A stretch of 42,236 nt of DNA from Alphaproteobacteria bacterium (GTDB lineage: Bacteria > Pseudomonadota > Alphaproteobacteria > Micavibrionales > Micavibrionaceae): NCBI GenBank assembly GCA_020442475.1, contig JAGRKA010000014.1, positions 1 to 42,236 of the forward strand, in the 5' to 3' direction. Each line of letters opens with the position of its first letter. The first letter of the stretch is position 1. The notes beneath the pieces are model-generated. The model made no database searches and was not told the DNA's origin. It saw nothing but the letters and a program-made list of their open reading frames with translations. Shown in pieces: positions 41,155 through 42,236 of this stretch. Position numbers and translations under genes: made by a program.

Positions 41155-42236
41155 TCAAACCTCAAATCCGATATCCGCCTTGTGCGGCCCCGTGTTTTTC
41201 ATCCAGCGGTGAGGCCCGCCAGCCGCGCCATAGAGCTTTTTGAGGCGTACAGGCTGGAGCGATAACGCCCCAGCCACGGCATCCAGCCCGTCATCGTGAC
41301 CGCGTTTTGTTCCCGGCCGCCATTCACGCATTTCGCTCATAAAGGGCGTTTCGCACACGGATTTATGCGCATAGAGCCGCCGCGCCGCCAGCACCGCATC
41401 GAACGCCTCCAGAATGCGGAGATCCTTGGCCCGGCTGCTGCTGGCCTCCTGCACGGCGCAGGGGATATTGGCCCGCGCGATCTCGTTGCGCAAAATCGCG
41501 GGCAGAAATTTCCCGATCCCGTTCGTCTCAACCGTGAGCGAAGGCAGCATCAATTCTTTAGCAATGCCCGCCACGATCCGGCATTGCTGCGTGGCTTCAT
41601 CTTCGCCTGAACGCTCCGCAATCTTAAGATATTCCAGCCGGTGCAAATAGCTATTCCCCTCATCATCGGCGAACAAACAGGCCAGAACACTCCGGTCGCC
41701 GCTTGCGCTCCCGAAGGCCGGGTCCCACCACGCGCTCGCCGAGGCCATCACCCTGCCGCCCACATGGGCTTGCCTCAGCTCCTTAGCGTAATGAAACTCG
41801 CCCTCGTAAATCCGCAGTAAATCCGGGTCAAGGCGCCCTTCCGCGATATTCACGGGTTTGAGCATCATTTGCGAGGCGAACTTGTTCGGCCCCGTATGGG
41901 CCTTCATCCGGGTAATATCGCCCTCGCCGTAACGCTCCGGCCAAACGCTCTGTCCGCCCGCATCAAGAACGGGCAGCTCCAGCCGCGTAAAATCATGCAG
42001 GAAGGCGCGCTCCTCACCAATATCCGTGCGCGGCCCGTCCGCATAGATCGTGTAGTAATTATGCGGCGTGCCGATATAAAGCTGCCGCCCGCCGGGCACG
42101 AGCACGTAATCCAGCTCCAGAAGGCGCTCACGCAGTTCCGCTCGTTTTTCGGCGCTGTCGCAGGTGAGAGGCACCTCCACATCGTCACAGAGAATAAGAT
42201 CCGCCCGGCTGCCCGTGATGTTCGAGCCGATCCCTC
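41155..42236 (-). CDS. terL: Phage terminase large subunit (partial, N-terminus outside)
   Basis: The frame runs off the window edge, so the N-terminal ATPase part is missing. The visible part begins in the ATPase Walker B region (GSRADLILCDDVEV). It continues with RQLYIGTPHNYYTIYADG and then the RNase H-like nuclease domain with WWDPAFGSASGDRSVLACLF and a C-terminal KRGHDDGLDAVAGAL. The acidic nuclease residues appear intact. TerL packages DNA into phage or gene-transfer-agent heads. No portal, capsid or tail genes are seen between it and the lysis genes. Confidence 0.85.
   Translation of the reverse strand, partial: GIGSNITGSRADLILCDDVEVPLTCDSAEKRAELRERLLELDYVLVPGGRQLYIGTPHNYYTIYADGPRTDIGEERAFLHDFTRLELPVLDAGGQSVWPERYGEGDITRMKAHTGPNKFASQMMLKPVNIAEGRLDPDLLRIYEGEFHYAKELRQAHVGGRVMASASAWWDPAFGSASGDRSVLACLFADDEGNSYLHRLEYLKIAERSGEDEATQQCRIVAGIAKELMLPSLTVETNGIGKFLPAILRNEIARANIPCAVQEASSSRAKDLRILEAFDAVLAARRLYAHKSVCETPFMSEMREWRPGTKRGHDDGLDAVAGALSLQPVRLKKLYGAAGGPHRWMKNTGPHKADIGFEV

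Noticed and set aside
1..42236. CRISPR array, tRNA or rRNA genes
   Set aside because: No evenly spaced direct repeats, no cloverleaf with a GGTTCGAATCC-like arm and no rRNA segments were recognised by eye.

Overview
The window looks like the chromosome of a motile, aerobic alphaproteobacterium of moderate GC content. The clues are a flagellar block in the order fliF-fliG-fliH-fliN-motA-flbD, a CheZ-type phosphatase, a UbiH-family ubiquinone hydroxylase, an NDUFAF5-like methyltransferase beside comF, and the ~480-residue Rickettsia/Thermus-type NADP isocitrate dehydrogenase with an extra C-terminal domain. Many orphan genes and palindromic repeats would fit a Micavibrio- or Rhodospirillales-like lineage, but I cannot fix the genus from sequence alone.

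Layout. 1-4440: palindromic repeat copies A and B around a serine esterase, small membrane proteins, an HNH endonuclease with a structured leader, and an orphan antitoxin-like XRE regulator. 4445-8064: metC and grxC (one unit), an orphan gene flanked by copies of the ubiH head, then ubiH. 8073-11230: an AT-richer accessory island with a peptidoglycan-binding/MuF-like protein, a membrane-anchored beta-rich domain split over two frames, and three related membrane-protein genes with duplication scars. 11261-16406: comF, divergent from a 904-aa methyltransferase fusion, an NDUFAF5-like protein and gloB. 16410-19436: repeat copy C, an orphan gene, guaC and a small basic-tailed protein. 19604-28154: flaG-like gene, fliF, fliG, fliH, fliN, motA, a lipoprotein, flbD and cheZ. 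28248-38351: DUF3137 protein, metB, a CcmG/DsbE thioredoxin, a secreted HExxH protein, yggT, folD, several orphan genes and icd. 38563-42236: an orphan gene, then a phage-type cassette on the minus strand (terL cut by the window edge, small membrane protein, SleB-type hydrolase, GTA-type holin) with repeat copy D inside it.

How the genes work together. FliF, FliG and FliN form the MS-ring/C-ring, MotA the stator, FliH the export-ATPase partner, FlbD the sigma-54 switch for later flagellar genes, and CheZ would turn off CheY-P. MetB and MetC make the trans-sulfuration route to methionine, although they lie 25 kb apart.

The least ordinary features are: (i) the 8.1-11.2 kb island, which resembles an envelope-targeting effector locus; (ii) two places where a single orphan gene lies between a core-gene end and a ~30-50 bp duplicate of that same end; (iii) a repeat family whose copies C and D sit inside long inverted repeats that are different at each locus; and (iv) a structured leader before the HNH gene that can form mutually exclusive helices. 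Functions of orphan genes are not asserted. All similarity statements come from recognising motifs, not from searches.
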